In this document: positions 48,733 through 61,199 of the stretch, piece after piece
How the letters are laid out: the number at the start of each line of letters is the position of its first letter
How positions within the stretch are numbered: position 1 is the first letter of the stretch
Assembly: GCA_002633005.1 (NCBI GenBank)
Contig: NMRA01000016.1
Span: 1,401,860 to 1,465,859, forward strand
Direction of reading: 5' to 3'
Length of the DNA stretch: 64,000 bases
Source: Phoronis australis
Taxonomy: Eukaryota > Phoronida > Phoronidae
Notes under the pieces: generated by a model
The model's database searches: none
What the model was told of the DNA's origin: nothing
Seen by the model: only the letters and a program-made list of their open reading frames with translations
Translations under genes and position numbers: made by a program

Positions 48733-48929
48733 TAGACCTTATTCACTCAGTCGTCATTTTAAAAAGAGTCACTTTTAGGTTTAAAAAAACAATGAAATTC
48801 AAACTTAAATATAACGAGGCATGCGAAAATATCACATTTTGTGCTGTGATTAAGTGCAGAATGCAATTTGTTGTAAAAACCTAAAAAGAGCCGCTTAATG
48901 TAAAAGGACAACTGTGTGAATAAGGTCTA
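48733..48929. mobile_element. TA-flanked MITE (mariner-like ends)
   Basis: TAGACCTTATTCAC on the left and GTGAATAAGGTCTA on the right are perfect inverted repeats, with TA at both ends as expected for a Tc1/mariner-type target. Inner arms, AAAGAGTCACTTTTAGGTTT against AAACCTAAAAAGAGCCGCTT, extend the palindrome. It is 197 bp with no coding capacity. Confidence 0.8.
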
Positions 48930-49584
48930 TGGCATTTGATTGTACTATTGTGTCATTACAACACAACTAGACTTGCCATACTTCCATTGAAAGTTAAATG
49001 ATTTTTTCAAAATTAATTTTTTAGACATCTTGTTGTGCTACTTCTTTCAATTTATTTGATTACGTACTTTTAAAACCGAACTTCAGGATTTTAATGTGAA
49101 TCGATAATGAGTTGGAAGTAGCTTGACACGACTAGGTTGTCATCGCTCATGCAGGTAAAAGGATTTTGTTGAAATATTCATAAGCTTGAACGTAGTCATC
49201 CATCATTCAAGTAGTCTTTTCTATTGTCTGTGATGTGACACTCAGTAGTAGTTTGAATTTGTCAAGAAGAAATCAATTGATTGATGTGCATTCGAAACAT
49301 TTGTTTTGTTGTTATTGAAAACCTAGAACAAGAGGTCTGAACTAGAGTATGATTTAGAAACAATGAAGGGACATAACAGTTTTGCGAGGGAAAATGCATT
49401 TTTATGATTTTTGCTGGTTGGTATAGACTTATTTATTAGCTTTGACCAGAGCTATATAAAATAAAATTCATTTTTTTTGTGATTTTATTACAAATCATAA
49501 ATTCTAGCTGGTGACTGCTAGACATTCGTTAAGTCAAGATCGGCTACTTTACTACTTAAAAAACCCTTAAAACACTCTGCCATT

Positions 49585-49685
49585 TTCCGAGCAGGATAAT
49601 GGATCTGCCTGCAGAGCGTTAGACTATGATCCGGTGGTTGCAGGTTCACTTCCATGCTGTCGGGCTGATCTCAAAAAACATTTTC
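49585..49685 (+). repeat. tRNA-derived SINE fragment
   Basis: CAGAGCGTTAGACTATGATC resembles the D-arm to anticodon part of a tRNA. GGTGGTTGCAGGTTCACTTCC follows, the T-arm with a box B-like GGTTCACTTCC. The acceptor stem is not complementary and box A is degraded. It is therefore a tRNA-related retroposon remnant, not a functional tRNA gene. Confidence 0.6.
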
Positions 49686-49689
49686 TGCC

Positions 49690-52320
49690 CCATAATCTCC
49701 CTTAAGTCCATGAGTGCAATCTAATGTGGAAAATTTATAACAAACTTGGATTATGCTATTCTTTGTAAATCCCTGTAATAGCAGGTATGGCTTATTTACT
49801 CACCTGGAAATCTCTAAGCTTATCAGTTGATGACATAAACTAGCTGCAGAAAACTGCCCTGGCAGCTAAGTGTCATGGCCCATGGTTACCACTCTTCATA
49901 ATCCATGATGTTTCTATGGGTGAATGGGCTTTTAAAATATCCACTTTATTATTATTTAAGGTTAAGAGGTGTATTATATACACATGGCAGAACTCCAGGA
50001 CTTTAATGTGGGTGGCTGTTATTGACTGGAGTCTACATACCATATATAGTGTGAAAGGAGAGAGGTCAGATTTGACAAGTGTTGTGTCATATGATCTATT
50101 TTGAAAGCTTTTCAAGCCTGTTAGTTGTTATCTATGCTGGCTGCTCTAGTCCAGGTATAATTCATATACCTGGATAGCTAGTGTTGATGATGTTAATGAC
50201 TTGATGATGATGACACCTTCTTAAGTGACAACGGCTGGTTAGCAATCTCATTATTGAACGCAACATCAGTCTTCAGCATGGACACTGGTTCCCAGGTGAG
50301 AGTTAACGATAGCATAAGTTACCTGCTTTAGATTTAATCTCAGTATCACTGCCACTGGTCTGTCATGTTTCGTCGTTAACTTGAAACATACACATTGCTA
50401 AAACAAAGCACATCGTTTTTAAAAATAATTACGTGCGGTCTGGTACACCTTGCGCCACGACGTGCCCAGGCCGCCCATGTGGGCCCATTGCACCGATCAC
50501 CTGGAACTATTTTTATGCTTCATTGATATTTAGCTAAAAACGGAGCTGAGGAGCTAGAGACCTGACTCAGGTGTATAGCAGTGTACCCCAGTGGGACTAG
50601 TCGAACTCATGACCTTGAGTAAAGGAAGTGGACAGTTACCTCTCATTTAAGGCTACACTGCTTCCTCTGTGCATGCTTGGTGACTACTTGAAGGACTTAA
50701 CAGTATAGAAGTACCGTAAATGTTCAAGTTAGTGCCCATGCTCATGTAAAGTGCTGAAGCACCGTCTACTTTTGATTGGGAACCCACTGCTTTTCTAAGC
50801 AGCCATCCTTTGCTTTTGAGAATTTTAGATTAAGCGCTTGCTGCTCGGGCTAACTACCACTCGTTCTGTGCTTTATCGATTATTTTCAAAATGTTAAGGG
50901 AACTTTCAAATGCAGAAGCCTATCAATTTTAAATCTAGTTCAGTTGTACCCAGGGACAGTGTTACTGCTAGCATCTTCTTCAGTAGACTGCATTTCATAG
51001 TATTCCTTTTGTAGCAAATCCAACATCTTGTCTTAAATTTCTAATAAAAAACAGCATAGCATCACATCCCACAGGAGATGTTACGCATGCATTACCCACT
51101 TGCTGTCAGTTTTTTTTTAATTTGTTTATTTTGAGTACTTGAAAAAGGATTTTGATTACCGTAACAGACATGACCAATAATGTCATGGACAATTTCCCAA
51201 TGCTAGTTCATCTTTTTCAGTTCTATGTTGCTAATGAGAATGTTTATTCTGCCAGATGCTTAGTATACTACCGGAACCCCACCGTGCGGCACAAACACAT
51301 AGTTGCTTGGCCTAGTGAGTAGCTGACACTAGACTAGTTTCCTGTCGCGGACATTAAGCTAATCAACTACAATTCACTACACTCCTCCCCGTTAAGCGTC
51401 ATTTTTTTATAATACTTGCGGGCTTTTATTCTTAGACACAGTGAATTATGATTATAAACTTATTCACGTCAATATGTTTCATCTAATAATTGAACTTTAA
51501 AGCAATTTAGCGAGACGAGCAGTGACGATAATTTTTCATGCACGTAGAAGTGATTCATGACAACTCTTGGAGACTCCACTGTTGTTGACTGGCAATAAAA
51601 TGTCAAGCACTAGTGTGCGTTATTGCAATTCAGGCGAGGAGCTCACTGTATTGGGTTCTAAAATTTTGTTTGTTGAAAAATCAACGTGTGGGTGATTATA
51701 ATGCTTTAATTACTTTTTTAACGGCCACAGTCAGCCAGTGTCAGTTTGCTGCCAAGTGAACTTAAACAGTACGTTCTCGGTAACCACAGCGATTGCCGGG
51801 CAACTGCCTCTATGTTTTGGTCACGGATTTCCCGCCAGGGTGATGAAGAAAATACGCTTACAAATCTATATTTTGTCTAATTTATTACCAGAATGCACCC
51901 TAAAGCTGAAATTTGCTGTACCTTCCCGATGAGTCACTTGGTAACTTGGAATTTATTAAACACTAGGCTTCTTATGTAAGCAACTGGATAAACATTTGGA
52001 CAATAGACAAACAACTTTGCTAACAAGGACCAAAATATGAATACAAAACAACCAAACAAAGTAACACCGATTTTACTTTTAGGTGGTCGATACGTTTTCA
52101 AGGACAACTTGGCCGTCATTCAGAAACCATTCCTGAACTAATGTACAGGGAACTGAGGTTACTGAAATAAGCGGGTATAGTGAATGCATTAAATGTTGAA
52201 GATGAAATCTAAAATACCCCCATCACAGTTTTCTAAATGATCATTCTGTTCTCGTTTATGCAACTTTCTAGTTTTTTTTCGTGTAAATCATAAAAGTTCT
52301 GTTGTAATAGCCTTTATGCA
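49690..52320. other. No gene recognised
   Basis: Short frames only. A possible tiny exon (ATGGACACTGGTTCCCAG then GTGAGA, about 50277-50294) is noted but unsupported. Confidence 0.3.
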
Positions 52321-52324
52321 AAAA

Positions 52325-52495
52325 TGGAGCTTTTTAAAAACAATTCCTCTCGTCTTGAAAAACAGTGCACAACGCATGCGATGTATCTGAAAGTTTCATT
52401 ATAAATCCTTTCAGCCATTTCGGAGATATAATGTTTCAGTTAGCAAAACTTGGACATTTTCTAGGGTATTACATGACCTTGATTTCATACTCGTA
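52325..52495 (+). repeat. Third, partial copy of the diverged AT-rich repeat
   Basis: CAGCCATTTCGGAGATATAAT, CAGTTAGCAAAACTTGGACA and TTTCTAGGGTATTACATGAC correspond to the right end of 26700-27160. Confidence 0.5.
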
Positions 52496-52499
52496 TTAA

Positions 52500-53806
52500 A
52501 CCCCTTAAATGTTTCTCCTGTGCACTGATGTTACCGAGGCAAAACGATTATGAAACATGAGTTTTTGTGTTCAACGAAGGCTGTTCTCAGAGAGCTCATT
52601 TCCTGAGGTGATGAATACGCAGGTGATTTGAAAAATTATTTAATGTAAATTAAATTGCCATTAGGGAAATTTTGCGAGAACATCAAAGAGGAAATCTCTC
52701 TGATTTGGTGATTGTGAAAAAGTTATTGATTGTTTCTTGAAGTTTGTTGTATTCAGCCAGTATTTAGTTCGTTTTCTTCAGCTAGTATCCAAGTGTGTTA
52801 AATGTTGCAAACTGAGCAACTGCTGTGTAGTGGATAAGAGGTAATATTGATTTGCCATCTCTTGTAAAGGTAAATGGTTTTGCCCCATAGATCTTAAGAT
52901 GGTCATTTGTTTGATTAACTATAATCTGCCCTAAATTGCTTTGCTTTGCCTTAAATCCCTAATATGCTGCTGGTTTACAGGACACCATTGACACAGGGCA
53001 AACTGAAAGGAGACAGCCGAACTGTTGGTGTGTAAACGAAATTTGTTTTTGTATTAAAAAAGATAACAAGAAAAGTAGGGTATGAATGAGAATGGAGGTA
53101 TGAGACCCAGATGGAGGAAGACCGCGGGGCATGATAATTTTGATAATTGATATTTTTGCTGTTGGTTTGTTGTTACAACATTAAAAAGTTATGTTTCTAT
53201 CTATGAGTTGGTCAGCTGATATAAACGATATTTATTTAGAAATTTTGTTCTCTTTAGCTTAATTTTCATGTTGTCATGGTGGTGCTTAATGAGAAGATCA
53301 TCAAAATTCACTAGGTGGCGCTGAGTAACAGCGGTCTACCTGTGCAAATGCATGCATTTGGTGCTGCGCTCCGTAACGCTAGTTTCTTACAAGTTTGTCA
53401 AGATTATGCATTTCTGAAAAATATTGAAGCACGTGACCATTACTAGCTTTCAATCATGATTATCTTGTGTGGAAGATTGGGACCCTAGTTGTCGCATGGA
53501 ACTTTGATCCGAGGAAACACTCCAATTAGGTGTCCATTTTCTCAGTATTTGGTAATCGTTGTGTTCAGTTAGAGATGCTGAACCCGAGTTTGGGAATAAG
53601 ACGGATAATGTTCATTTCTAACTGAAACTGAATAGTTTATATGTTATACATCGACTCAAATCACAGGATTAGGTATGTGATGGTCAATTTGGGTTAGATT
53701 ACGAGTGGCAGTGTCAAAAAGTAGTGTGGCGGGCTACCCAGAATTTTGCCCGCCGAAGGAACACTGTTTATTAGACAAGGTCGTAATACCAGTCTACTTT
53801 TATTTT
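52500..53806. other. No gene recognised
   Basis: Short frames only. A possible exon-like segment follows TTTACAG at about 52975 (DTIDTGQTERRQPN), but its donor is ambiguous and it is not called. Confidence 0.3.
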
Positions 53807-54262
53807 GTTGATTAAAAATAGGCGTTATTTGGAAAAAATATTCTGAGCTTGTAAAAGTCTTGCCTAGTTTCAATTTTAAACAATTCAAAATCAATCAAAC
53901 ATGACAAACGTCAATTTCTCAGTAATGACTGCACTAATGGCTAATAATCACGGTGCTTCATGTGCAAAATAAATTGTGACTGAGTTTATGGCTGCCAGGG
54001 CAACAGGTGAGGGACACAACTCACAACAGTGAGNGTTGATTAAAAATAGGCGTTTTTTGGAAAAAATATTCTGAGCTTGTAAAAGTCTTGCCTAGTTTCA
54101 ATTTTAAACAATTCAAAATCAATCAAACATGACAAACGTCAATCTCTCAGTAATGACTGCACTAATGGCTAATAATCACGGTGCTTCATGTGCAAAATAA
54201 ATTGTGACTGAGTTTATGGCTGCCAGGGCAACAGGTGAGGGACACGACTCACAACAGTGAGG
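53807..54262 (+). repeat. 227-bp direct duplication separated by a single N
   Basis: 53807-54033 and 54035-54262 are near-identical, and the single N at 54034 sits exactly at the junction. This is the same pattern as at 14237, 20428 and 35489, and is best read as an unmerged allelic overlap. Confidence 0.85.
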
Positions 54263-54717
54263 TCATATGCTAAGCACATGCGTCGCTTCTTTAAGGGGTC
54301 AACAACCTCACCGACTTTGGTGCTTGACCACATGGACCTGGTCATCGACTTTGCGTTTTTTTTTGCACTCAACGGGGTTGGAGATTTCACCATGTTCTAA
54401 CTAAATCCACCGCCGCTTTCTGGAGCTATGTGGTCACCCTGTGGCATGAGACCACGTCGCCATCATATATGACCAACGAGGTCAACTGCGACACAGTACT
54501 TTTATTTTGTTTCATATCCCCTCTGACAAGTTTTTATGTGGTCTATTACCAGCAAATTAAATTTAATTTGCCGATTAATGTCATGGAACCACAAATTGAT
54601 TTTAGTGAGGACTGGTGACCTCATTCCTGCATTGTGTTGATTAAGGAGTGACCTGTTGGGTAATAAGTGACGCGCGGTTGGCCACCCTGTGGCTGTTGTC
54701 TATTCTCTCTCTGCGTC

Positions 54718-54944
54718 CCGTTCCAAGAAAACTGTCTTAGCTAAGACGAATATTAAATTTCAGTCAATTTTAAGATGAAACTTAAATTTGTCTCAAGTCT
54801 ATTTCAAGAAAGAGATCTGAAGTTTGACTTAAGTTTTGTCTTATTTTTGACTAACTTACTGGATGTGGAAGTTTCAAGGTTTGGAAGTTGAAGCAAATCA
54901 TAGACTTAAGTCTAAAGCGAACTTAAATCAATTTCTTGGAATGG
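54718..54944. mobile_element. MITE rich in CTTAAGT motifs
   Basis: The left end CCGTTCCAAGAAAACTG and the right end CAATTTCTTGGAATGG are imperfect inverted repeats, with the core TTCCAAGAAA exact. The interior contains many CTTAAG, CTTAGC and AAGTC motifs that can pair across the element. There is no coding capacity. Confidence 0.65.
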
Positions 54945-55854
54945 CCCCAGGACTGTTGCTACAGATGGCATTCTGTGAAGGAGTCCTTAAATCATGAATG
55001 TCACTGACTGCAGCCTGCAGGGTTATTCACCCTCTGTCTTAATTCCCTATGTACAAATCTTGTTCAAATGTTAATGCAACACACAGCTTACTATGAAATT
55101 TTGGAGCATTGCGAGTGCAAGGGTGGAGTTATGGATATTCATTGAAGAAGAGTACTCCAAATAGTACTTGGCAGATGTGCAAAAATGGTTGTCTGAAATG
55201 ATACCATTATGAAAAAGCCCTGTTAACACTAACATAGCTTAGAGTCATCAGTATTCTTCATTATTCATAGTCTGAAGGTTTATGTTTGTATCATAATAAA
55301 GAATAATTCTTCTTGCGTTATGTCAGGTACGTGTTCGCAGTTGTAAGCATTTAAGTGGCGATTGTCAGTGGTTAATGAGCAAATTGCTGCGACATTGTAA
55401 GATTTCGTGATTCAAGAATCTATTTGTATTTATTTAATGAAACTTGAAGAGTTTGCAATTATTAAGAAGTCATTAACAAAATAGCATTTGATTTTCCTTC
55501 TATGAATATCAGTTTGTACTAAGTGTCCTTTTGTGGAATGTTTCTCAAAATTTGGATGAAAAATAGCATTGACCCGATTGCATTTGAAGATTCAGGGTTC
55601 ATTATTTCTGAAAATGACATTTGACTGTCAAAAGGTGCTTCATGCCAGATGTAATAGGTGAAAAACTACACTGCTTCCCAGGTAGAACTTTCGTTACTGT
55701 ACCTTGGGATCAGTTACGGCCACTGCAGACAGTGAGGTGCAAGCTGAGCTGTCTGCCTCAAGTGACCGAAAGCTGAGCAGACAGTTCACACCAAGGCAAG
55801 ACCAATTTAATGAACTGGGGGCTTGTTTATTCAATAGGGGACTTTCATATTTGG

Positions 55855-55970
55855 TTTCTCTAGGGTAATGAGAGCACAGAAGTAATGCTGACTCAGATTT
55901 GGTGGACAGAAACTCAATTCCTGCATAGTGGTTCATCAAGTTAAAAGCAGAGGAATAAATTACAGGGGAT
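55855..55970 (+). repeat. Dispersed repeat, copy 1 (second copy at 63632-63745)
   Basis: TCTCTAGGGTAATGAGA, ACTCAGATTTGGTGGACAGA and TAGTGGTTCATCAA are shared in order with 63632-63745. The second copy differs by substitutions and a short insertion. Confidence 0.7.
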
Positions 55971-55999
55971 CTCAGTGTTCTCCACATTGTAAATTCCAA

Positions 56000-58115
56000 A
56001 CTCAACGCAAATATTTAGTAGCACTAGTTGACATTGTGTCATTTCTAATCTTAACCATGGGTTTGCTGGAGGTATTTATATGTGGTTTAAAACTGCACAC
56101 TGCACTGGTGTGACCTACTTTTTAGACACTTCAAAGTTTAGCTTTCCTTCCAATATATCTTATAATTCCTCCAAAGCATTTGACAGACCCAGAGCTTCTA
56201 ACAAAAGATTAAAAATTCTTTTAATAATATCAATGCCGATTTTAATATCAATTAGACATATTAAGTACTACTAACATGAGTTCTGATGTGACCTAGTTTT
56301 TGTGACACCTGTTGTCAAGTTGAATAAGCTCATAAAAGCTCTAACTTGCCACAAGATGTCAGTCAAAATCAAAATTGTCTTTATTAAGCCAATTAAATTG
56401 TTTCTTTACAGATTGACTTGCAAAATTTTAAAGTTAGAATGACAAAATAAATTAGACAGTTGATTAAGCAAGCTAGATGACTCCATGAAATTTTTGTTAT
56501 TTGAACATTTTTGCAGATTTTATTAATGATAATTTAAACTCTTTTTGTAGTGTCATACAAAGTTATACATATAGTGTTGACTGCCTCTAACATTCTGTAA
56601 TGGGCTTAATGTTTGTTAATCAGGCCCTGTTTAGTGTCGAGGGCTGAAATGCCAAGCCAGGCCAAAAGTTCAAACCTGACGCAGCACTTTTCAAACTCGA
56701 TGCGCATTTTCCAAACTCACGCAGCGTCGAGTTAAAACAGGTCGTGGAGAACCCTGGATCTGTAGGTGCCGCTGAACACTTGTCCGTCGAAAACTTGATC
56801 GCCCTCTGGTGGAATAGTGAATTTCACTATGGTGCGGCTGTTACAAAAGTCAGGCTATAGTAGTATTTTCCACGCATTGAGGTGACCTGACAACTTCGGC
56901 TGTCGTTCACTTGAGACAGACAGTTCAGTTACTGACTCTTCATCTGTGGTGTAGCATCTGAAACTTAATTGGATCTTCCTAGTTACCTATGACATTTGGA
57001 TGCCAATTTGTAATTACAGATCTTATAATAGGTAATGTCAGCACACATTAAAAATACACCCTAATAATTCCATGTCTGTGTATCTGACAAAATCGGTGAC
57101 TGAGAAATAGTACATGATGAAAATTCCTTGCGGAGACAATGGCCCCGACCCGGTAGAGAGAGAAGGACCCACCCGAGATGATACCTTCTAGAGCAAACTA
57201 TCCACCTGACTGAGTTAGTAACAATTGTTCTTGCCAACTCCTAGCTCGTACCTGGAGGAGAGCTCCTACAATTGTTCCCCAAGCTAATTCTTAGACTATT
57301 TTCAGCTTTGTCTGTGGTTGATCCTGTTGGCATAATCCTACTATTTTTAATGAAACCCACTTGAGATTATTTAACCATTAAAAGCATACGTTGTTTAGTG
57401 TCAACTCCAGACTGTTTGTTTCCAAATCCAGGTATCAATCCACCTAATCCATTAGTATTAGTGTTCCTTGCAATCATTTGTCTAGCATCAGAGCTGGCAT
57501 GCTAATTTAGCTACCTTGGCTTCAAAGAGTTGTTTCAACCTGTGTTGTAAAGTCATTGCCCTAGATGCGGCAAATGCTCTGCAGTCCACCCAAAAGAAAC
57601 TTCCAGGCTTTTTACTTTCAACTTTTCTCCAGTACTGAGCATCCATACGTAATAAGTCAGATGAATGTTTTAGACCAGGCTGCAGTTGTTAAAAGACTCT
57701 GAAGTTACTTTGATGTATATGGGTCATCGGAGTTGTGGCAAATTTGTGCTCTGAAAGCATTTTGTAGACATCATTTTTTAAATTGGAAGTATTGTATATC
57801 TGGCTGTATAATAAAGAAAACAAAATACTTAAGTGGTAGAATCTGGCCTTCATTTACTTGATATCCAGACTTAAATTTAGACACCCTAAGCTAGGACTAG
57901 GCCCTGTTTATTGACTTACCGCAAGGAGCTTTATAACAGTTTCTAATAACTGACTCTTACACAAGTCTTTATGCCCAGTTTGGTCATGTTCTTTGGAAGG
58001 AAATGTTATTGTGTGGTTGAAGTTCCTTTTGCAATATTTGAGTTAAAAGTGATGTGTGACCCCGCTAAAATTGACATCATAAATCATTTGCAGAGGAGTG
58101 GATAGTGATGACGAC
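56000..58115. other. No gene recognised
   Basis: AT-rich sequence, probably intronic or intergenic. No strong exon, repeat pair or inverted terminal structure was found. Confidence 0.3.
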
Positions 58116-59003
58116 CAGGCCTTTATCCAGGATTTTGAAAATAGGGTGTCCAAAATGGGGTTCCCAATATTCCAGGGCGTCCACGATTCTGACGCATAAC
58201 CCCTCACCCCCAGAAATCCCCCCCAAACACAGATGTTTTTACAAAAAATGCATAGACCAAGCTGTTTTTACATCTAAGTTTACAAAACAGCCTACTGTAG
58301 TGAGCAGTTTACTAAAAAACTGTAGACCAAGACTTACAATGCTATCAACCAAGTGTGAACATAGCAACATTTTATGTACTTTGTATATATACTGTATGTT
58401 TCTTCCTGCTTTGAAAAAGAGCCCCCACTGTGAGCCTTCAAAGGCTTCCTAGTATTCATTACAATGTGCGAGTCCAAACTTGAAAGGTTCCTATTGACAG
58501 TGGGCGTCCAAATGATACATTGGGCATCCTTGCCAGGGCGTCCAGGGCCAGTCTCCAATCTTTTTACTCCAAATGGAACTCGAAATTAGGTTTGGCATTT
58601 TCTACACTACTTTTGGGCGAACTCAAGATAAGTGTCTATTATTCTATGCTCGAGTACACAATAACTTACGTAGATAATTTATTGCCCTTAGTTCACAGTT
58701 TGTAAACCCAATATTAAAGCAATAAGTTCGAGTTTGAACTCGAAATTTCGAGTTTTTACTCGAGTTTGTAGCACGAATATAAGAGTCTCCAAGGGCAAAC
58801 TTGAACTAGAAACTTCTATGCATAAACTATAATGTATTCGAGCACAGTCTGATAACCAATTATCTTAAGTTCGCACAAAAGGAGCAGAGAAATTGCCAAA
58901 AATAGTTTCGAGTTCGTTTCGAGTACAAAGATTAGAGACCGGGCCCAGATTAGTGCTAGGGCATCCATTTGGACGCCCAGGACATACGCTGCATAAAGGC
59001 CTG
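58116..59003. mobile_element. hAT-like element interrupted by a nested MITE
   Basis: CAGGCCTTTATCCAGG on the left and CTGCATAAAGGCCTG on the right are inverted repeats (11 bp exact, then one mismatch and three more). The flanking 8-mers ATGACGAC and ACCACGAC match at six of eight positions. CAGG-type ends with an 8-bp duplication fit the hAT superfamily. Removing the inner MITE leaves a host of about 486 bp with repeated GGGCGTCCA motifs and no transposase. Confidence 0.65.
58546..58947 (+). mobile_element. MITE, copy 2, nested in the hAT-like element
   Basis: Near-identical to 2695-3088, but with a fuller left end: GGCCAGTCTCCAATCTTT pairs with AAAGATTAGAGACCGGGCC on the right. A CCAG-like tetranucleotide on each side may be the target duplication. 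Its position inside another element dates it as the younger insertion. Confidence 0.8.
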
Positions 59004-59100
59004 ACCACGACGATGAGGTACGATGATTACAATAAGATGATAATGTCATCATAGATTAACTGTGGAAATGGCTTTCTTTATATTTAAATGAATTTAACAT

Positions 59101-60152
59101 TACCGTATTCGCCCTAATAAGCGCCCAGGGCGCTTAGAAAAATTCTTTTCGGGGGAGTTCGCTTTATTGTAGCCTAAGGCAGTTGAAACTCGGTCTCCGA
59201 AATGTGTGAAATCGGAAGCTAAGATTCATCAAATTTGCGCTGTGCGACGTATCTGTAACCTATGACAGACATTCCACAAAATTGTGGTGCATTGCTATCA
59301 AACTTCGTTGTTAAATTACGATCCTTTTCCAGAGAATTGTGTGGAAATCCCAGGGCGAAAACTCGCTGACTTATGCGTCGCTGCCTCGCCACCGTCAATA
59401 GGGCAACTTGAATTCTTGAATAAAAATAGTTTCGACTCAACAAATTACCTGAAATCCTCCTTAAGTTTTCCAAATAGCGCCCTAAGTTATTTAAGTTCCT
59501 GTAGAGTCGGGGTTAACCGCTGATTAAGTCCAAATCTGCGCTAGATCACACCCCGCAACACGAGAAAAATCTGAACGAGCACACATGTTGTTGTCACGTG
59601 ACGTTTGTTTTGAAGTTTGTCAGCGTGTGTGTGGCGAGTGAGCGAGTGCGTGCATGTTATCAGAGTAGCAGGCCTACATGTAGTATGTAGCATGTGTTTC
59701 CTGGCCATGTGTTTTTTTATTAGTCTTCAATTCGCAGTTCTCATGTGTTCGAAGAAATCTGGATTCCTGTTGAGGGAGAAGATTTGTATGGGAAAAATAC
59801 AATACTATCCCTTTGACAAGTACGCTGCGTCTGTTCTGAAAGGCCTGATCATAGTGGGACACGTTCCTCGTAAGATCAGTAAATTTTTCGCATTCTTTTT
59901 GAAGCACTGCGGAAGTTAGAAGTCATAAGCAGCGATGTTCGTGGTCTAGAAATTCCGCGCACAATGATTTTTTCAGGACTGTCGGATATTTTTGATAAAT
60001 TGAAGACGTTACTGTAGAATTTTAGAACTGTGGGTAAGGCCTTTTTCGCATGTATACATTCATGGGCTGGGCGCTTATTTTAGCAAAGTCTGAAAACGCG
60101 TGGTGGAGGAGCGTTTATAGGAGCATGGGTGCTTATTAGGGAGAATACGGTA
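59101..60152. mobile_element. 1.05-kb DNA transposon with 25-bp terminal inverted repeats
   Basis: The left end starts TACCGTATTCGCCCTAATAA and the right end is the complement of TACCGTATTCTCCCTAATAA; the match continues to about 25 bp with two mismatches. If the ends are CCGTATT...AATACGG, the flanks give a TA duplication. A second GGGCGCTTATTTT motif lies just inside the right end (about 60066). The element carries a decayed open frame (59617-59998). Confidence 0.75.
59617..59998 (+). pseudogene. Frameshifted gene fragment inside the 59.1-60.2 kb transposon
   Basis: The first frame (to 59919) contains DKYAASVLKGLIIVGHVPRK and then ISKFFAFFL. After a frameshift near 59914 a second frame reads VRGLEIPRTMIFSGL and stops near 59998. 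From memory, an uncharacterised domain common in invertebrate genomes has the same order: a D-x-x-A-V-x-V segment, VGHVPRxIS, then GLE[IV]P. It is reminiscent of HIRAN-like folds, but I cannot confirm that assignment. The N-terminal stretch is hydrophobic and probably untranslated sequence. Its position inside the element suggests a captured cellular domain or part of the transposon's own protein. Confidence 0.45.
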
Positions 60153-60159
60153 TGTAGAA

Positions 60160-61199
60160 TTTATAAGACTAAAGAAAATAAAAAACGCAACAGGAAAGAA
60201 GTAAATGTAAGTGAGAAACAGGCACTTTACATACTAAGTCCGTCTAACCCAGGTAGCTGTTAATTCAATTTGTGTGTGTTGGGTGATGGATTCCCTGCAC
60301 CGACCTTGACCTTAAACTCATCCTGGGGTTACCTTTTTAGTTGTTCAATTGATGCAATGTTAGTTGAATCTAACTGCGCAGGGTTGCTAATAATTTTTGT
60401 CATCAGACAGAGGCTTATTGTCGTGTTGAGGTTCGTGTTTAACCGTTGATGGCATTTAAGTTATTCCACAGGAATACGGCAATCGATATACGAGTCATGA
60501 GGAATGAGAATTGATTATTTTTGAAATTTTCTAGAATTCAACCCACTTCACGCTGGCCATTTAAGCTAATAGCTTCAGGTGCTCTGAAACTGCGTACTAA
60601 TAGAATCCCAATATAGTCCTGCTGTGGGGAATCGATATTCTTATGAAAAACGAGGAAGCTTGTTTAACTCTTGCATTGAAAAGATCGCTACACCTGGTAT
60701 TGTGAATAATCTGGATCAGATTTCACGCAATTTCCAGGTTATTAGAAATTGTTAACGCACCATCTCAGTGCAGTCCCGAAGAATGTCATTTAAATACCTT
60801 GTTCATCTGGCTTTGTGGAGTAGTTGATAGATACTGGTATGGAACAACATGTTGGAGTAGGTAACATTGATAAGCAGTCTTGTAGACATGCTACCTGAGC
60901 GAACACTGTGGCGTGTGTGTCCGTGGTAGCTCCTCCTACTAGATTACTGTTTGCTTAGTTGTAAACTGGCATGATACCTGTTTTGATCTGTCTTTGTATG
61001 TATAGCAATTCTTTCAATTTGAGACAAAACAATAACGTAACTAAAATAACAATTTTTTCAAAGAGTGCCTTATTGTTACTGAAAGTTATTTTTTGACGAA
61101 ATGAAATTTCACTTGTCTGCCATATTCTGTTCCAAACTGGAGGATTCCCGTTTGCAATTGGATAACTTATTACATGGTAACTATTCCGATTTTTTACAG
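60160..61199. other. Probable intron or intergenic sequence
   Basis: No exon or repeat recognised before the acceptor TTTTTTACAG at 61190-61199. Confidence 0.35.

Noticed and set aside
49585-49685. Possible tRNA gene
   Set aside because: The box B-like part is present, but there is no complementary acceptor stem and box A is degraded, so it is called a SINE fragment.
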